Part shown: positions 8,026 to 16,322 of the stretch, one piece after another
Numbering within the stretch: position 1 is the stretch's first letter
Layout of the letters: each line of letters starts with the position of its first letter
Assembly (NCBI GenBank): GCA_036678685.1
Contig: JAZIHH010000005.1
Coordinates: forward strand, 62,001 to 126,000
Direction of reading: 5' to 3'
Length of the DNA stretch: 64,000 nucleotides
Origin: JAZIHH01 sp036678685
GTDB taxonomy: Bacteria; Bacillota; UBA4882; UBA10575
Notes under the pieces: model-generated
Told to the model about the DNA's origin: nothing
The model's input: only the letters and a program-made list of their open reading frames with translations
Databases searched by the model: none
Position numbers and translations under genes: made by a program

Positions 8026-11000
8026 ATGCCACCGGGAAAAACGGGGTTTGTTCATCTCCATGTCCATTCCCAATATTCGTTGCTGGACGGCGCCGCCTCC
8101 ATTGACCAACTGGTCCGGCAGGCCGTGGCCTGCGGGCAGCCGGCCCTGGCCTTAACCGACCACGGGGTAATGTACGGGATTTTAAAGTTTTACCAGGCGG
8201 CAAAAGCGGCGGGCATTAAACCGATCCTCGGCAGCGAAGTCTATATGGCCCGCCGCACCCGGCACGACCGGGTCCCCAAAATTGACGACAACCCGTATCA
8301 CCTGGTGCTCTTGGCCGAGAACGAACAAGGCTACAAAAACCTGATCAAGCTCTCCACCCTCAGCCACGTGGAAGGGTTTTACTACCGGCCGCGGGTGGAC
8401 CGGGAGTTGCTGGCCGCCCATGCGGAAGGCCTGATTGCCCTCTCCGCCTGTTTGAGCGGGGAGATCCCCGGTTATCTGGCGGCCGACAACTTCGAGGAGG
8501 CGGAGGCGGCCGCCGCCTGGTACCGGGAGGTTTTTGGCCCGGACCGTTTTTTCCTGGAACTGCAGGACCAGAACCTGGCGGGGCAGAGAAAAATAAACCG
8601 CGGCCTTTTGGAGGTGGCCAAAAAACTGGGACTGGGCGTCGTGGCCACCAACGATCTGCATTATCTCAGGCAGGAAGACGCCAAAGTCCATGATGTGCTC
8701 CTTTGTATCCAGACCGGGAAAACCATCCACGATCAAGACCGGCTGCGTTTCCCCACCGACCAGTTTTATTTCAAAACCGAAGAAGAAATGGCAAGAATTT
8801 TCGGGGAGATTCCCGAGGCTTTGCACAACACCCGGCGCATCGCCGAGCGGTGCAATGTCCAGTTGGAACTGGGAAAATATCATCTGCCCGCTTACGACGT
8901 GCCCGAGGGTTATGACAGTTTTTCCTACCTGCAACATCTCTGCCGGGAGGGGATCACCCGCCGGTACGGGAAGAGTACCAGGGAAATTGAGGAGCGGCTC
9001 GCCTACGAACTGTCGATCATTAAAAAAATGGGCTTTGTCAACTATTTCCTGATCGTGTGGGACTTTGTCAAGCAAGCCAAAGAATGGGGGATTATGGTCG
9101 GGCCCGGGCGCGGGTCGGCAGCGGGCAGCCTGGTCGGGTACTTACTCGGCATTACGGAACTTGATCCCTTAAAACACCAGTTGCTCTTTGAACGTTTCTT
9201 AAACCCGGAAAGAATCTCCATGCCGGATTTTGACATAGATTTCTGTTACGAACGGCGGGGGGAGATTATCGAGTATGTAAGGGAGAAATACGGCCCGGAC
9301 CGGGTGGCCCAGATCATCACCTTCGGGACCATGGCCGCCCGGGCGGCCGTCCGGGACGTCGGCCGGGCCCTGGGCCTTCCCTACGGGGAAGTGGATAAAA
9401 TCGCCAAGTTAATCCCCCTGGAGCCGGGGATCACTCTGGACGAGGCCCTGAGGCAATCGGCGGAACTCCGCCGCCAGGTGGAAGAGGACAGGAAAGTCGC
9501 TACCCTGCTGCGGATCGCCCGGGCGGTGGAAGGCTTTCCCCGCCATGCCTCGATTCACGCCGCCGGCGTGGTCATCTCCGCCCATCCCTTGACCGACTAT
9601 GTGCCGCTGGCCCGGGCGGCGGAAGGCGAGATTACGACCCAGTATCCCATGGACGACCTGGAGACGATCGGCCTTCTAAAAATGGATTTTCTCGGCTTGC
9701 GCACCCTGACCGTGCTCCGGGACACCATGGAACTGGTCGAGGCGCAGACCGGGAAGAAACTTTCCCTGGCGGAGATCCCCGAAAAAGACGGGAAGACCCG
9801 GGAGTTACTCCTTTCCGGGCAGACCGTGGGTATTTTTCAACTGGAAAGCAGCGGGATGAGGAAACTCCTGGTCCAGCTGGCCTCGGAATCCTTTGAGGAT
9901 TTGATTCCCCTGGTCGCCCTCTACCGCCCGGGACCGTTGGGCAGCGGCATGACCGAGGATTTTATCAAAAGGCGGCACGGGGAGAAAGAGGTTGTTTATC
10001 CCCACCCCTTACTGGAAGAGGTCTTAAAACCGACTTACGGGATTATCCTCTACCAGGAACAGGTGATGGAGATCTGCAGCCGGATGGGCGGCTTTACCCT
10101 GGGCGAAGCCGATCTGGTCCGCCGGGCGATGGGCAAGAAAAAACCGGAGGATTTGGCGGCCATGCGCCGGAAATTCGTGGACGGGGCGGTTGAAAAGGGC
10201 ATTGATCCCGCCACTGCGGAGAAGGTCTTTGACCTGATGGAGTATTTTGCCGGTTACGGGTTTAACAAATCCCACTCCGCCGCTTACGCCCTGGTCGCCT
10301 ACTGGACAGCCTATTTTAAAGCCAATTATCCGCAGGCTTTTATGGCCGCCCTCTTGACCAGTGTGATGGGGAACAGTGACAAAGTCGGGCTCTATATTGA
10401 AGAATGCCGCCGGATGGGGATCCCCGTCCTTCCCCCCGACGTCAACAAGAGCGCGCATAAATTTACCGTGGAAGAAGAGGGGATCCGTTTTGGCCTTCTG
10501 GCCGTGAAAAACCTGGGGGCGGCCGCCATCGAGGCCATCCTGAAGGAACGGGAAAAGGCTCCTTTTACCTCACTGCATGATTTTTGCCGCCGCCTGAACA
10601 CCGGCGTACTGAACAAACGGGCGGTCGAGAGCCTGATCAAGGCCGGAGCCTTCGCCTCCACCGGACGCACCCGCCGGGCGATGCTGGAGGCGATGAACGA
10701 AATTTTTGAAAACGCCCAACGCCTCGCGCAGGCCCGCCGCGAAGGGCAACTCTCCTTTTTTGACCTGGGTGATGAGTTTCAAGTACCGGAAGAAGAAACC
10801 CGGCGCCCGGAGGAGGAATACCCCCCCGCCACGTTGCTGGCGATGGAAAAAGAGTATTTGGGCGTTTACCTGACCGGAAACCCTCTGGACCCGTGGAAGG
10901 AGAAGTTCCGGAAGAACGGGATCCCCCCCTTGCTGGAGATCATCGAGGAAGCCGGCGACCGCGAGGTGCTGGCCGGGGGAGTGGTCAGCGCCTGGAAGCG

Positions 11001-11205
11001 GATGGTCACCAAAGCCGGGAAGACCATGGCCAGTTTCCGGCTGGAAGACATGACCGCCTCCCTCGAGGTGCTGGTCTTTCCCAAGCTTTACGAGAAGATT
11101 CACCACGAGGCCGGCAACGACCGGGTAATTGTGGTCAAAGGACGGCTGGACGCCGGCGAAGAAGAGAAAAAACTCCTGGCCGAGCAGATCCGGTGGCTCT
11201 CCTGA
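8026..11205 (+). CDS. dnaE: DNA polymerase III alpha subunit
   Basis: Replicative C-family DNA polymerase, 1059 residues. Order of domains: an N-terminal PHP domain starting FVHLHVHSQYSLLDGA, palm with the catalytic aspartates PDFDIDF (D401, D403, D405), fingers with HASIHAAGVVISAHPLTDYV and the tandem helix-hairpin-helix region, then an OB-fold (VLAGGVVSAWKRMVTKAGK...) near the C-terminus. Length and order match DnaE, not PolC. The start at 8026 is preferred because GGGGGAGG sits 8 nt before it; an upstream ATG at 7966 has no ribosome site. Monocistronic, divergent from trpS. Confidence 0.97.
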   Translation: MPPGKTGFVHLHVHSQYSLLDGAASIDQLVRQAVACGQPALALTDHGVMYGILKFYQAAKAAGIKPILGSEVYMARRTRHDRVPKIDDNPYHLVLLAENEQGYKNLIKLSTLSHVEGFYYRPRVDRELLAAHAEGLIALSACLSGEIPGYLAADNFEEAEAAAAWYREVFGPDRFFLELQDQNLAGQRKINRGLLEVAKKLGLGVVATNDLHYLRQEDAKVHDVLLCIQTGKTIHDQDRLRFPTDQFYFKTEEEMARIFGEIPEALHNTRRIAERCNVQLELGKYHLPAYDVPEGYDSFSYLQHLCREGITRRYGKSTREIEERLAYELSIIKKMGFVNYFLIVWDFVKQAKEWGIMVGPGRGSAAGSLVGYLLGITELDPLKHQLLFERFLNPERISMPDFDIDFCYERRGEIIEYVREKYGPDRVAQIITFGTMAARAAVRDVGRALGLPYGEVDKIAKLIPLEPGITLDEALRQSAELRRQVEEDRKVATLLRIARAVEGFPRHASIHAAGVVISAHPLTDYVPLARAAEGEITTQYPMDDLETIGLLKMDFLGLRTLTVLRDTMELVEAQTGKKLSLAEIPEKDGKTRELLLSGQTVGIFQLESSGMRKLLVQLASESFEDLIPLVALYRPGPLGSGMTEDFIKRRHGEKEVVYPHPLLEEVLKPTYGIILYQEQVMEICSRMGGFTLGEADLVRRAMGKKKPEDLAAMRRKFVDGAVEKGIDPATAEKVFDLMEYFAGYGFNKSHSAAYALVAYWTAYFKANYPQAFMAALLTSVMGNSDKVGLYIEECRRMGIPVLPPDVNKSAHKFTVEEEGIRFGLLAVKNLGAAAIEAILKEREKAPFTSLHDFCRRLNTGVLNKRAVESLIKAGAFASTGRTRRAMLEAMNEIFENAQRLAQARREGQLSFFDLGDEFQVPEEETRRPEEEYPPATLLAMEKEYLGVYLTGNPLDPWKEKFRKNGIPPLLEIIEEAGDREVLAGGVVSAWKRMVTKAGKTMASFRLEDMTASLEVLVFPKLYEKIHHEAGNDRVIVVKGRLDAGEEEKKLLAEQIRWLS

Positions 11206-11353
11206 GGGCCGGGACGGCTATAGCGCTATAGCGGCGGGGAGCGGGCGGCGGCCGGGCCCGGCGAAAACCGGCAACCAAAAGCCCGGGTTAAGTAGTTTAA
11301 GGAAAACAAAACTTCAGGCCGGGGAAAAATTACGAGAAAAACGGGAGGAGAAA

Positions 11354-12028
11354 ATGATCCAAGCTTTCATTTTTGACATGGACGGAGTTATTATTGACAG
11401 CGAACCCTTACATTTTTCCGCCGACAAGATGCTGTTGCAGGAATTTGGCGTTACCATCACCGACGAAGAACTCCACGCCTATGTCGGCACTACCGACCGG
11501 CTGATGTGGTCGGAGCTGAAAGAAAAATATAACCTTCAACTTTCCCTCGACGAATTATTGGCCAGACAGAAACAGTACAAGAGGCAAGTCTTTACCGGCC
11601 GGGAACTGCAACCGGTGAAAGGCATTAACGAACTGCTTGGCGATCTGAAAAAGAAGGGCATTCCCACCGGTTTGGCCTCTTCGTCCGCGCGGGATTTCAT
11701 TGAACTGATTTTGCAGAAGTTGAAGATCCGCGCTTATTTCCAGGCTGTGGTCAGCGGTGAAGAAGTCGAAAACAGCAAACCGGCGCCGGATATTTTTTTG
11801 CAAGCGGCCAAATTGTTAAACGCCGCGCCCGCCAACTGTGTGGTGCTGGAAGATTCCGAACACGGGGTAAAAGCGGCCAAGGCCGCCGGCATGAAATGTA
11901 TCGCTTACCGGAACCCCAGTTCGGGCCGGCAAGACCTGTCGGCGGCCGACAAGATCGTCACCACTTTGGAAAACCTGAACTACCTGGACCTTTTTCCAAC
12001 CGTCACCAAGGGCCAAACCGGCGCTTAA
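11354..12028 (+). CDS. HAD-superfamily hydrolase, beta-phosphoglucomutase-like
   Basis: 224-residue HAD phosphatase/phosphomutase. Motif I is IFDMDGVIIDSEP (nucleophile D8, general acid D10). A helical cap with EFGVTITDEELHAYVGTTD follows, then motif II with SSSARDF, motif III around KPAPDIF and motif IV with VLEDSEHGVKAAKAAGM. This matches the beta-phosphoglucomutase/phosphatase subgroup, which acts on small sugar phosphates; the substrate cannot be told. ATG at 11354 follows GGGAGGAGAAA. The 3' end overlaps the convergent SGNH hydrolase gene by 26 bp. The 148 bp before it hold a perfect 14-bp palindrome (CTATAGCGCTATAG, 11218-11231) of unknown meaning. Confidence 0.88.
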   Translation: MIQAFIFDMDGVIIDSEPLHFSADKMLLQEFGVTITDEELHAYVGTTDRLMWSELKEKYNLQLSLDELLARQKQYKRQVFTGRELQPVKGINELLGDLKKKGIPTGLASSSARDFIELILQKLKIRAYFQAVVSGEEVENSKPAPDIFLQAAKLLNAAPANCVVLEDSEHGVKAAKAAGMKCIAYRNPSSGRQDLSAADKIVTTLENLNYLDLFPTVTKGQTGA

Positions 12029-12650
12029 AAACAGCCCGCAACCATTCGCGGGCGATCAGGGCGTGACCGGCTTCCGTCGGGTGAACACCGTCATATAACC
12101 AGTAAGCGGGTTTTTGCCGGGTGGAAGCCAGGGCAAAGATGCCGTCATACGGGATGAGAAGGGCTTGAAATTCCCGCGCCAGTTCCCGGATGACCTGGAT
12201 TTTGGGGTCCAGGTCTTCCCTCCATCTTTCCTGGCCTTCCATAACCGGCAATAAAAAGGGTTCACAAAGAACAATCGCGGCGTCCAGCGTCTTCTTGGTT
12301 TGCTCCAAAATCTCCCGGTAATATCCGGCAAAATCCTCCACCGGCATCGGCCGGTTACTGTCGTACCTCCGCCAGCAGTCATTGATGCCGATCAGGATCG
12401 AAACCAAATCGGGCTTGAGGTCCAGACAGTCTTCCTGCCAGCGGGCTTTAAGATCCGCCACCCCGTTGCCGCTGATGCCCCGGTTAAGAAAAGTGATGTT
12501 CAGTTCGGGATAACAAGCCCGGACCCACCCGGCGATGAGCAACGGATAGCCGGACCCCAAATGGCCGGGGTCCTCCCGGTTCCTTCCGGCATCGGTAATA
12601 CTGTCCCCTTGAAAAAGAATCAGCGCATTCCGGCGTAAAGTAAGCTCCAT
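12003..12650 (-). CDS. SGNH/GDSL-type esterase
   Basis: 215-residue SGNH hydrolase, a serine esterase fold often acting on acylated sugars or lipids. Block I is ILFQGDSITDAG with the nucleophile Ser17, block II is NRGISGNG (oxyanion Gly), block III is LIGINDCWR (oxyanion Asn) and block V is YDGVHPTEAGH with the catalytic Asp and His. All four SGNH residues are present. No signal peptide, so probably cytoplasmic, as for many sugar acetyl-esterases. The ATG at 12650 follows AAAGGATG at good distance; an upstream in-frame ATG at 12686 lacks one. Confidence 0.85.
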   Translation of the reverse strand: MELTLRRNALILFQGDSITDAGRNREDPGHLGSGYPLLIAGWVRACYPELNITFLNRGISGNGVADLKARWQEDCLDLKPDLVSILIGINDCWRRYDSNRPMPVEDFAGYYREILEQTKKTLDAAIVLCEPFLLPVMEGQERWREDLDPKIQVIRELAREFQALLIPYDGIFALASTRQKPAYWLYDGVHPTEAGHALIAREWLRAVFKRRFGPW

Positions 12651-12719
12651 GACGGCCCATCCTTTCTGCATCATGTAATTAATCATAAATTACGATACGG
12701 GCTTCTTTTTCCCCTGCCC

Positions 12720-12880
12720 CGGAACGGCCGGCGGGCAGGTAAAATTTACGGGCGTGCTCAACGCAACAAAGTTTAACGGAGACCCGAAGCTTGCTGCAGA
12801 TTCCCCGGAATTTGCCGGGTGCTCCAAGCTCCCCGGAGAGCCAAAGCTGGCCGGGACAAAGGGCGCCGGGCAAGACCGGC
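12720..12880. repeat. degenerate short tandem repeats rich in AAGCTT/AAGCTC and CCGG
   Basis: Between the SGNH gene and tetR lies a GC-rich stretch made of loosely repeated units of about 18-22 bp, each opening with AAAGTTT, AAGCTTG, AATTTGC, AAGCTCC or AAAGCTGG and running into a CCGG-containing half. Neither strand gives a convincing protein. It may be a degenerate minisatellite. Confidence 0.35.
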
Positions 12881-12934
12881 AGGGGTACGGATGCCAACGG
12901 CCTTGGCAGCTGGGTCGCTTCGGGTTAGAGAACT

Positions 12935-12964
12935 TTGACAAACAAGTAAATTATAAGCTATAAT
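12935..12964 (+). promoter_or_regulatory. sigma-A promoter of tetR
   Basis: TTGACA at 12935-12940 and TATAAT at 12959-12964, 18-bp spacer, 41 bp before the tetR start and just upstream of an operator palindrome. Confidence 0.85.
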
Positions 12965-12969
12965 TAATT

Positions 12970-12987
12970 TGAATAACCGGTTAGTCA
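12970..12987. promoter_or_regulatory. TetR operator copy 1
   Basis: The 18-bp near-palindrome TGAATAACCGGTTAGTCA lies directly after the tetR promoter. A second copy (13810-13827) precedes the radical SAM gene. The implied symmetric site is TGACTAACCGGTTAGTCA, a typical TetR/AcrR half-site layout, so tetR is probably autoregulated. Confidence 0.75.
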
Positions 12988-13005
12988 GGAAAGGCGGAAC
13001 CATTA

Positions 13006-13730
13006 ATGAAACCAAACCAGACATCCGTAGAAGAGAACGGGACCAGAAAACGGATTCTCGAGGCGGCCGTGCAATTGTTTTCGCAAAAAGGCTATGATGC
13101 CACGCGGGTCAATGAAATCGCGGAGAAGGCAAAGGTCACCAAAGGACTGATCTATTATTTTTTAAAAGCAAAGAAGAGATCTTGGATTATCTGCTTAATA
13201 TGCTATTGGAAAACTTTGCCTCCTTGGGCATGGCCTATGTACATACCAACATTATCGGCATGATTAAAAACGGAAAACTGGATATAGAACCGGACCGCTT
13301 TCATTTTACCACCGAAGAGGCGATCATGAATTTTCTTCAAAACACTTACAGTTATTACGGGGAAGTGCTGGATTTTGCCTTGCAGAACCGGGAGATCCTC
13401 CGCATCTTAATCCTGGAATCCCTGAAAGACGGCAAGTACCGGAACGGTATCTTCCGGGTCATGGATTTCCTGAAGGGGGATGAGAGAAATCCGATTTTCA
13501 GGACGATTGCGGAGACAGACAAAGATTTTACCACCTCCGAAACGCTGGTTTGTTTCAAGTTTTTCTTCTCCCTCATTCCGCTGGTTAGTTTTGCCGTCTA
13601 TTATGATGACTATAAAAACTTTAACGGCTTAAGCGACAAGGAACTTCGTGCTTCTTTTTTACGTGCCGGTCAGCTGATGCTGAAGGCCATGGTCTCCGGG
13701 AGAGATATTTTGCTGCCGAAGGAAATATAA
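13006..13730 (+). pseudogene. TetR/AcrR family regulator, frameshifted at a T6 run
   Basis: N-terminal helix-turn-helix of a TetR regulator: RKRILEAAVQLFSQKGYDAT, then VNEIAEKAKVTKGLIYYF. The frame then goes wrong and ends at 13263, while the ligand-binding part continues in another frame from ...EEILDYLLNMLLENF to 13730. Inserting one T into the TTTTTT run at 13158-13163 restores LIYYFFKSKEEILDYLLN, exactly the family pattern, giving a protein of about 240 residues. Two copies of the same palindromic operator, here and before the next gene, indicate that it controls itself and the radical SAM gene. Either the gene is inactivated, so the radical SAM gene would be derepressed, or a base was lost in sequencing. 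Confidence 0.85.
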
Positions 13731-13809
13731 AAACTTAAATATCCGCCTCAGGCCGGCCGACAGTCGGCAGCGGCCGGACCGGGAAAAAAGGGGGGAGATT
13801 TTCTTCATT

Positions 13810-13827
13810 TGACCAAACGGTTAGTCA
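13810..13827. promoter_or_regulatory. TetR operator copy 2
   Basis: TGACCAAACGGTTAGTCA, sharing the GGTTAGTCA half with the copy before tetR, 61 bp before the radical SAM start. Confidence 0.75.
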
Positions 13828-13887
13828 ATAATAGCCTGGCAGTCCAGTAAGATGTTAGTAAACGGAGGCACGAAGGAGGAATGAGTG

Positions 13888-15246
13888 ATGAGAGTGGTGC
13901 GCAAAGCTATGATTGACTTACTGTTGTGGTATTTGTCAAACAACCCCATGAAGAAATTACCCCGGATCTTTGCCCTTGCCCGGAAACTGGACCGGGGTAA
14001 GCTGCACGCCCGGCATATTCAAGTAATCGAGCAGGCGTTGTTGGATGAGACCAGTAACTGGCATTTGCTGGTCAAAAAACTCTTTGCCGAGGTCGACCTC
14101 GGGATCATCCGTAAACTGGCGGAATGTTTTTTTATCAATGCCAATTTGGAACGGGCGCCCCGGGCCCGGGCGGCGGAGCGCAAATATGACTGTAATATCC
14201 CCTGGGCGATTTTGATGGACCCGACCAGCGCCTGTAACCTGGAGTGTACCGGCTGTTGGGCCGCGCAATATGGTCATAAACATAATCTTTCTTATGAAAC
14301 CCTGGACTCCATCTGCCGGCAAGGGAAGGAGTTGGGCACCTACTTCTACATTTTCTCCGGCGGCGAGCCGTTGGTCCGCAAGGAGGATATTATCCGTCTT
14401 TGTGAAGCCCACCAGGACTGTTATTTCTTTGCTTTTACCAACGGGACCCTGGTGGACGATGAGTTGTGCCGGGAGATGCTGCGCGTCGGCAATTTAACCC
14501 TGGCCTTTTCGATTGAAGGAAACGAAGAAGCCACCGACATGCGGCGCGGTAAAGGGGCCTACCAAAAAGTGATTGAGGCCATGGACCGCATGCGCAGGCA
14601 CAGGTTGTTGTTCGGTTATTCCACCTGTTACCACCGGTATAATACGGAGAGTGTCGGGTCGGATGAGTTTGTTGACGAGATGATCGCCCGCGGGTGCCGG
14701 TTTTCCTGGAACTTCACGTATATGCCCGTGGGGAAAGATGCGGACGTAAACCTCCTGGCCACCCCGGAACAACGGGCCTATATGTACCGGCGGATCCGGG
14801 AAATACGGGAAACCAAGCCCATCTTTGCCTTGGACTTTTGGAATGACGGGGAGTTCACCGGCGGCTGCATCGCCGGCGGACGTTGTTACCTGCATATCAA
14901 CGCCAACGGGGATGTGGAACCCTGCGCCTTTATCCATTATGCCAATGTCAATATTCATGAGGTAAGCCTCTTGGAGGCCTTGCGTTCACCGCTCTTTATG
15001 GCCTACCGGAGAAGAATACCCTTCAACGGGAACCACCTGCGTCCTTGCCCGCTACTGGATAACCCGGAAGCGCTCCGCGCCATGGTTAAGGAATCCGGGG
15101 CCAAATCCACGGAAATGGAAGCCCCGGAGGATGTTGATACTTTATGTGCCAAAACCATACCGGCGGCGGAAAAATGGGCCCCCGTCGCCGACCGTCTGTG
15201 GGCGGAGGCAAAACAAGGCGCAGAGGAGGAGAGGTGCACCGGTTGA
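13888..15246 (+). CDS. radical SAM protein with SPASM-like C-terminus, TetR-controlled
   Basis: 452-residue radical SAM enzyme. The cluster motif is CNLECTGC (C116, C120, C123), followed by the SAM-binding FSGGEPLV. A Cys-rich C-terminal segment (GGCIAGGRCYLHINANGDVEPC and a later CPLL) looks like a SPASM/Twitch auxiliary-cluster region. An N-terminal helical part of about 100 residues precedes the barrel. It resembles COG0535-type enzymes found next to TetR regulators in Clostridia; the substrate is unknown. ATG at 13888 follows AAGGAGG at 8 nt; a GTG one codon earlier is possible. The 18-bp operator upstream links it to tetR. Confidence 0.88.
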   Translation: MRVVRKAMIDLLLWYLSNNPMKKLPRIFALARKLDRGKLHARHIQVIEQALLDETSNWHLLVKKLFAEVDLGIIRKLAECFFINANLERAPRARAAERKYDCNIPWAILMDPTSACNLECTGCWAAQYGHKHNLSYETLDSICRQGKELGTYFYIFSGGEPLVRKEDIIRLCEAHQDCYFFAFTNGTLVDDELCREMLRVGNLTLAFSIEGNEEATDMRRGKGAYQKVIEAMDRMRRHRLLFGYSTCYHRYNTESVGSDEFVDEMIARGCRFSWNFTYMPVGKDADVNLLATPEQRAYMYRRIREIRETKPIFALDFWNDGEFTGGCIAGGRCYLHINANGDVEPCAFIHYANVNIHEVSLLEALRSPLFMAYRRRIPFNGNHLRPCPLLDNPEALRAMVKESGAKSTEMEAPEDVDTLCAKTIPAAEKWAPVADRLWAEAKQGAEEERCTG

Positions 15247-15300
15247 AGGGCCGGCAGGAACCGGAAGGAACAGGAAGGAACAGAACAGGGGAGGCGTAAG

Positions 15301-15330
15301 AAGGGACGGGGCATGGGACCCCGTCCCTTT
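15301..15330 (+). terminator. hairpin terminator after the radical SAM gene
   Basis: Perfect 11-bp stem AAGGGACGGGG / CCCCGTCCCTT with a 7-nt loop, 54 bp after the stop codon. The T tract is short. Confidence 0.7.
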
Positions 15331-15442
15331 GCCTGCCGGGGGGATTAGCCGGGCCGGATTACCGGTTTTCGGAGGGAAGCGAGGGTTCTCCCTTTACCTT
15401 TATTTTTTTAAATTACCGGGAGGGATTTCAGCTAAAGGATCG

Positions 15443-15600
15443 CTTCATAAGTGCCGATAACTAAGGTAGACAACGGAATCGAGAAAGGCAAATCTTGCGA
15501 AAGCAAGAGACGCAAAGCTACGGGTCTAAAGCTTAACATGATTGTTGGGTCATTTTAACATGATTGTTAAGCCATGACCGCCGGGCTACCGAAATGAAGT
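15443..15600 (+). promoter_or_regulatory. c-di-GMP-I (GEMM-I) riboswitch ahead of the chemotaxis operon
   Basis: The conserved core reads AAGGCAAATC, TTGCGAAAGCAA (P2 with GAAA tetraloop), GAGACGCAAAGC and ACGGGTCTAAAG, and closes with CCGCCGGGCTACCG, matching GEMM-I block by block including the tetraloop and its receptor strand. P3 is extended by GCTTAACA...TGTTAAGC, which contains TTAACATGATTGTT twice (15533-15546 and 15555-15568). Outer pairing CTTCAT/ATGAAG and GGTAG/CTACC is possible, and a T7 run follows at about 15602, so an attached terminator is conceivable. The next gene is cheY at 15859. Confidence 0.9.
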
Positions 15601-15858
15601 TGTTTTTTTATTCCCTTTTATAGCTAAGAAGAGGCGTCCAGAAATTAATGGCATTGTCGACAAATAATAAATAGACAAAAAATAGTTGTTTATTTTTCTA
15701 CTTTATATATTTAAATTAATAAACTGGAAAAAACCCCGGGAGAGTAAACGTTAAGATACTGGCGGAAGTACCGGTTGAAGGCGAAGGCGGATCACGGAGA
15801 AAAAAATCAATTGGCATTTTAGGGGCGAGACAACAAGATTCCGAGGGGGTAAAGACGG
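15601..15858 (+). promoter_or_regulatory. AT-rich leader between the riboswitch and cheY
   Basis: No gene on either strand. Contains the T7 run after the riboswitch, an AT-rich stretch (15640-15725) that could hold a second promoter, and the ribosome site of cheY. I cannot define a promoter with confidence. Confidence 0.4.
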
Positions 15859-16212
15859 GTGAAAAGGGTGTTAATTGTCGACGACTCCGCGCTCATGCGC
15901 ATGATGTTAAAGAACTTACTGGAAAAGAACGGATTTCAAGTGGTCGGGGAGGCCGATAACGGAAGAACCGGGGTGGAGAAATATAAAGAGTTACATCCGG
16001 ATATTGTCACCCTTGATATAACCATGCCGGAAATGGACGGCTTGACAGCGCTCAATGAGATTATTCAGTATGACCAGGATGCCAAAGTGGTTATTATCTC
16101 GGCGATGGGACAAGAAGCAAATGTGAGGCAAGCAGTGCTTTCCGGGGCCAGGAATTTTATTGTCAAACCCTTTAAGAATGAGCATGTGCTTAAGGTTTTA
16201 GCCAAACTCTAG
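15859..16212 (+). CDS. cheY: chemotaxis response regulator CheY
   Basis: 117-residue single-domain receiver that carries the phosphoryl signal from CheA to the flagellar switch. Acidic pair VDDS near residues 8-9, phosphoacceptor in TLDITMPEMDG, the conserved Thr/Ser position in IISAMGQ, and the Lys in VKPFK are all present. GTG start at 15859 after GGGGGTAAAGACGG. First gene downstream of the c-di-GMP riboswitch and followed by cheA, cheW and mcp, so it is the CheY of a chemotaxis cluster. Confidence 0.93.
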   Translation: MKRVLIVDDSALMRMMLKNLLEKNGFQVVGEADNGRTGVEKYKELHPDIVTLDITMPEMDGLTALNEIIQYDQDAKVVIISAMGQEANVRQAVLSGARNFIVKPFKNEHVLKVLAKL

Positions 16213-16322
16213 GGGTTCCTGAGGATTAGCAGCCGGAAGCAGTTTCCCGGTGTTAAGAAAAGCCGTGTTGAAAGCCATCGGGAATTTCTTTTCGCACCGG
16301 TGCCAACGGGGGAGGAGTTTTC

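Noticed and set aside
11218..11231. Perfect palindrome CTATAGCGCTATAG
   Set aside because: Single copy, no clear promoter around it and no second site; could be chance.
11129..11353. In-frame extension of the HAD gene into the dnaE end
   Set aside because: The ATG at 11354 has a strong ribosome site and starts exactly at the HAD motif I strand; the extension has no homologous character.
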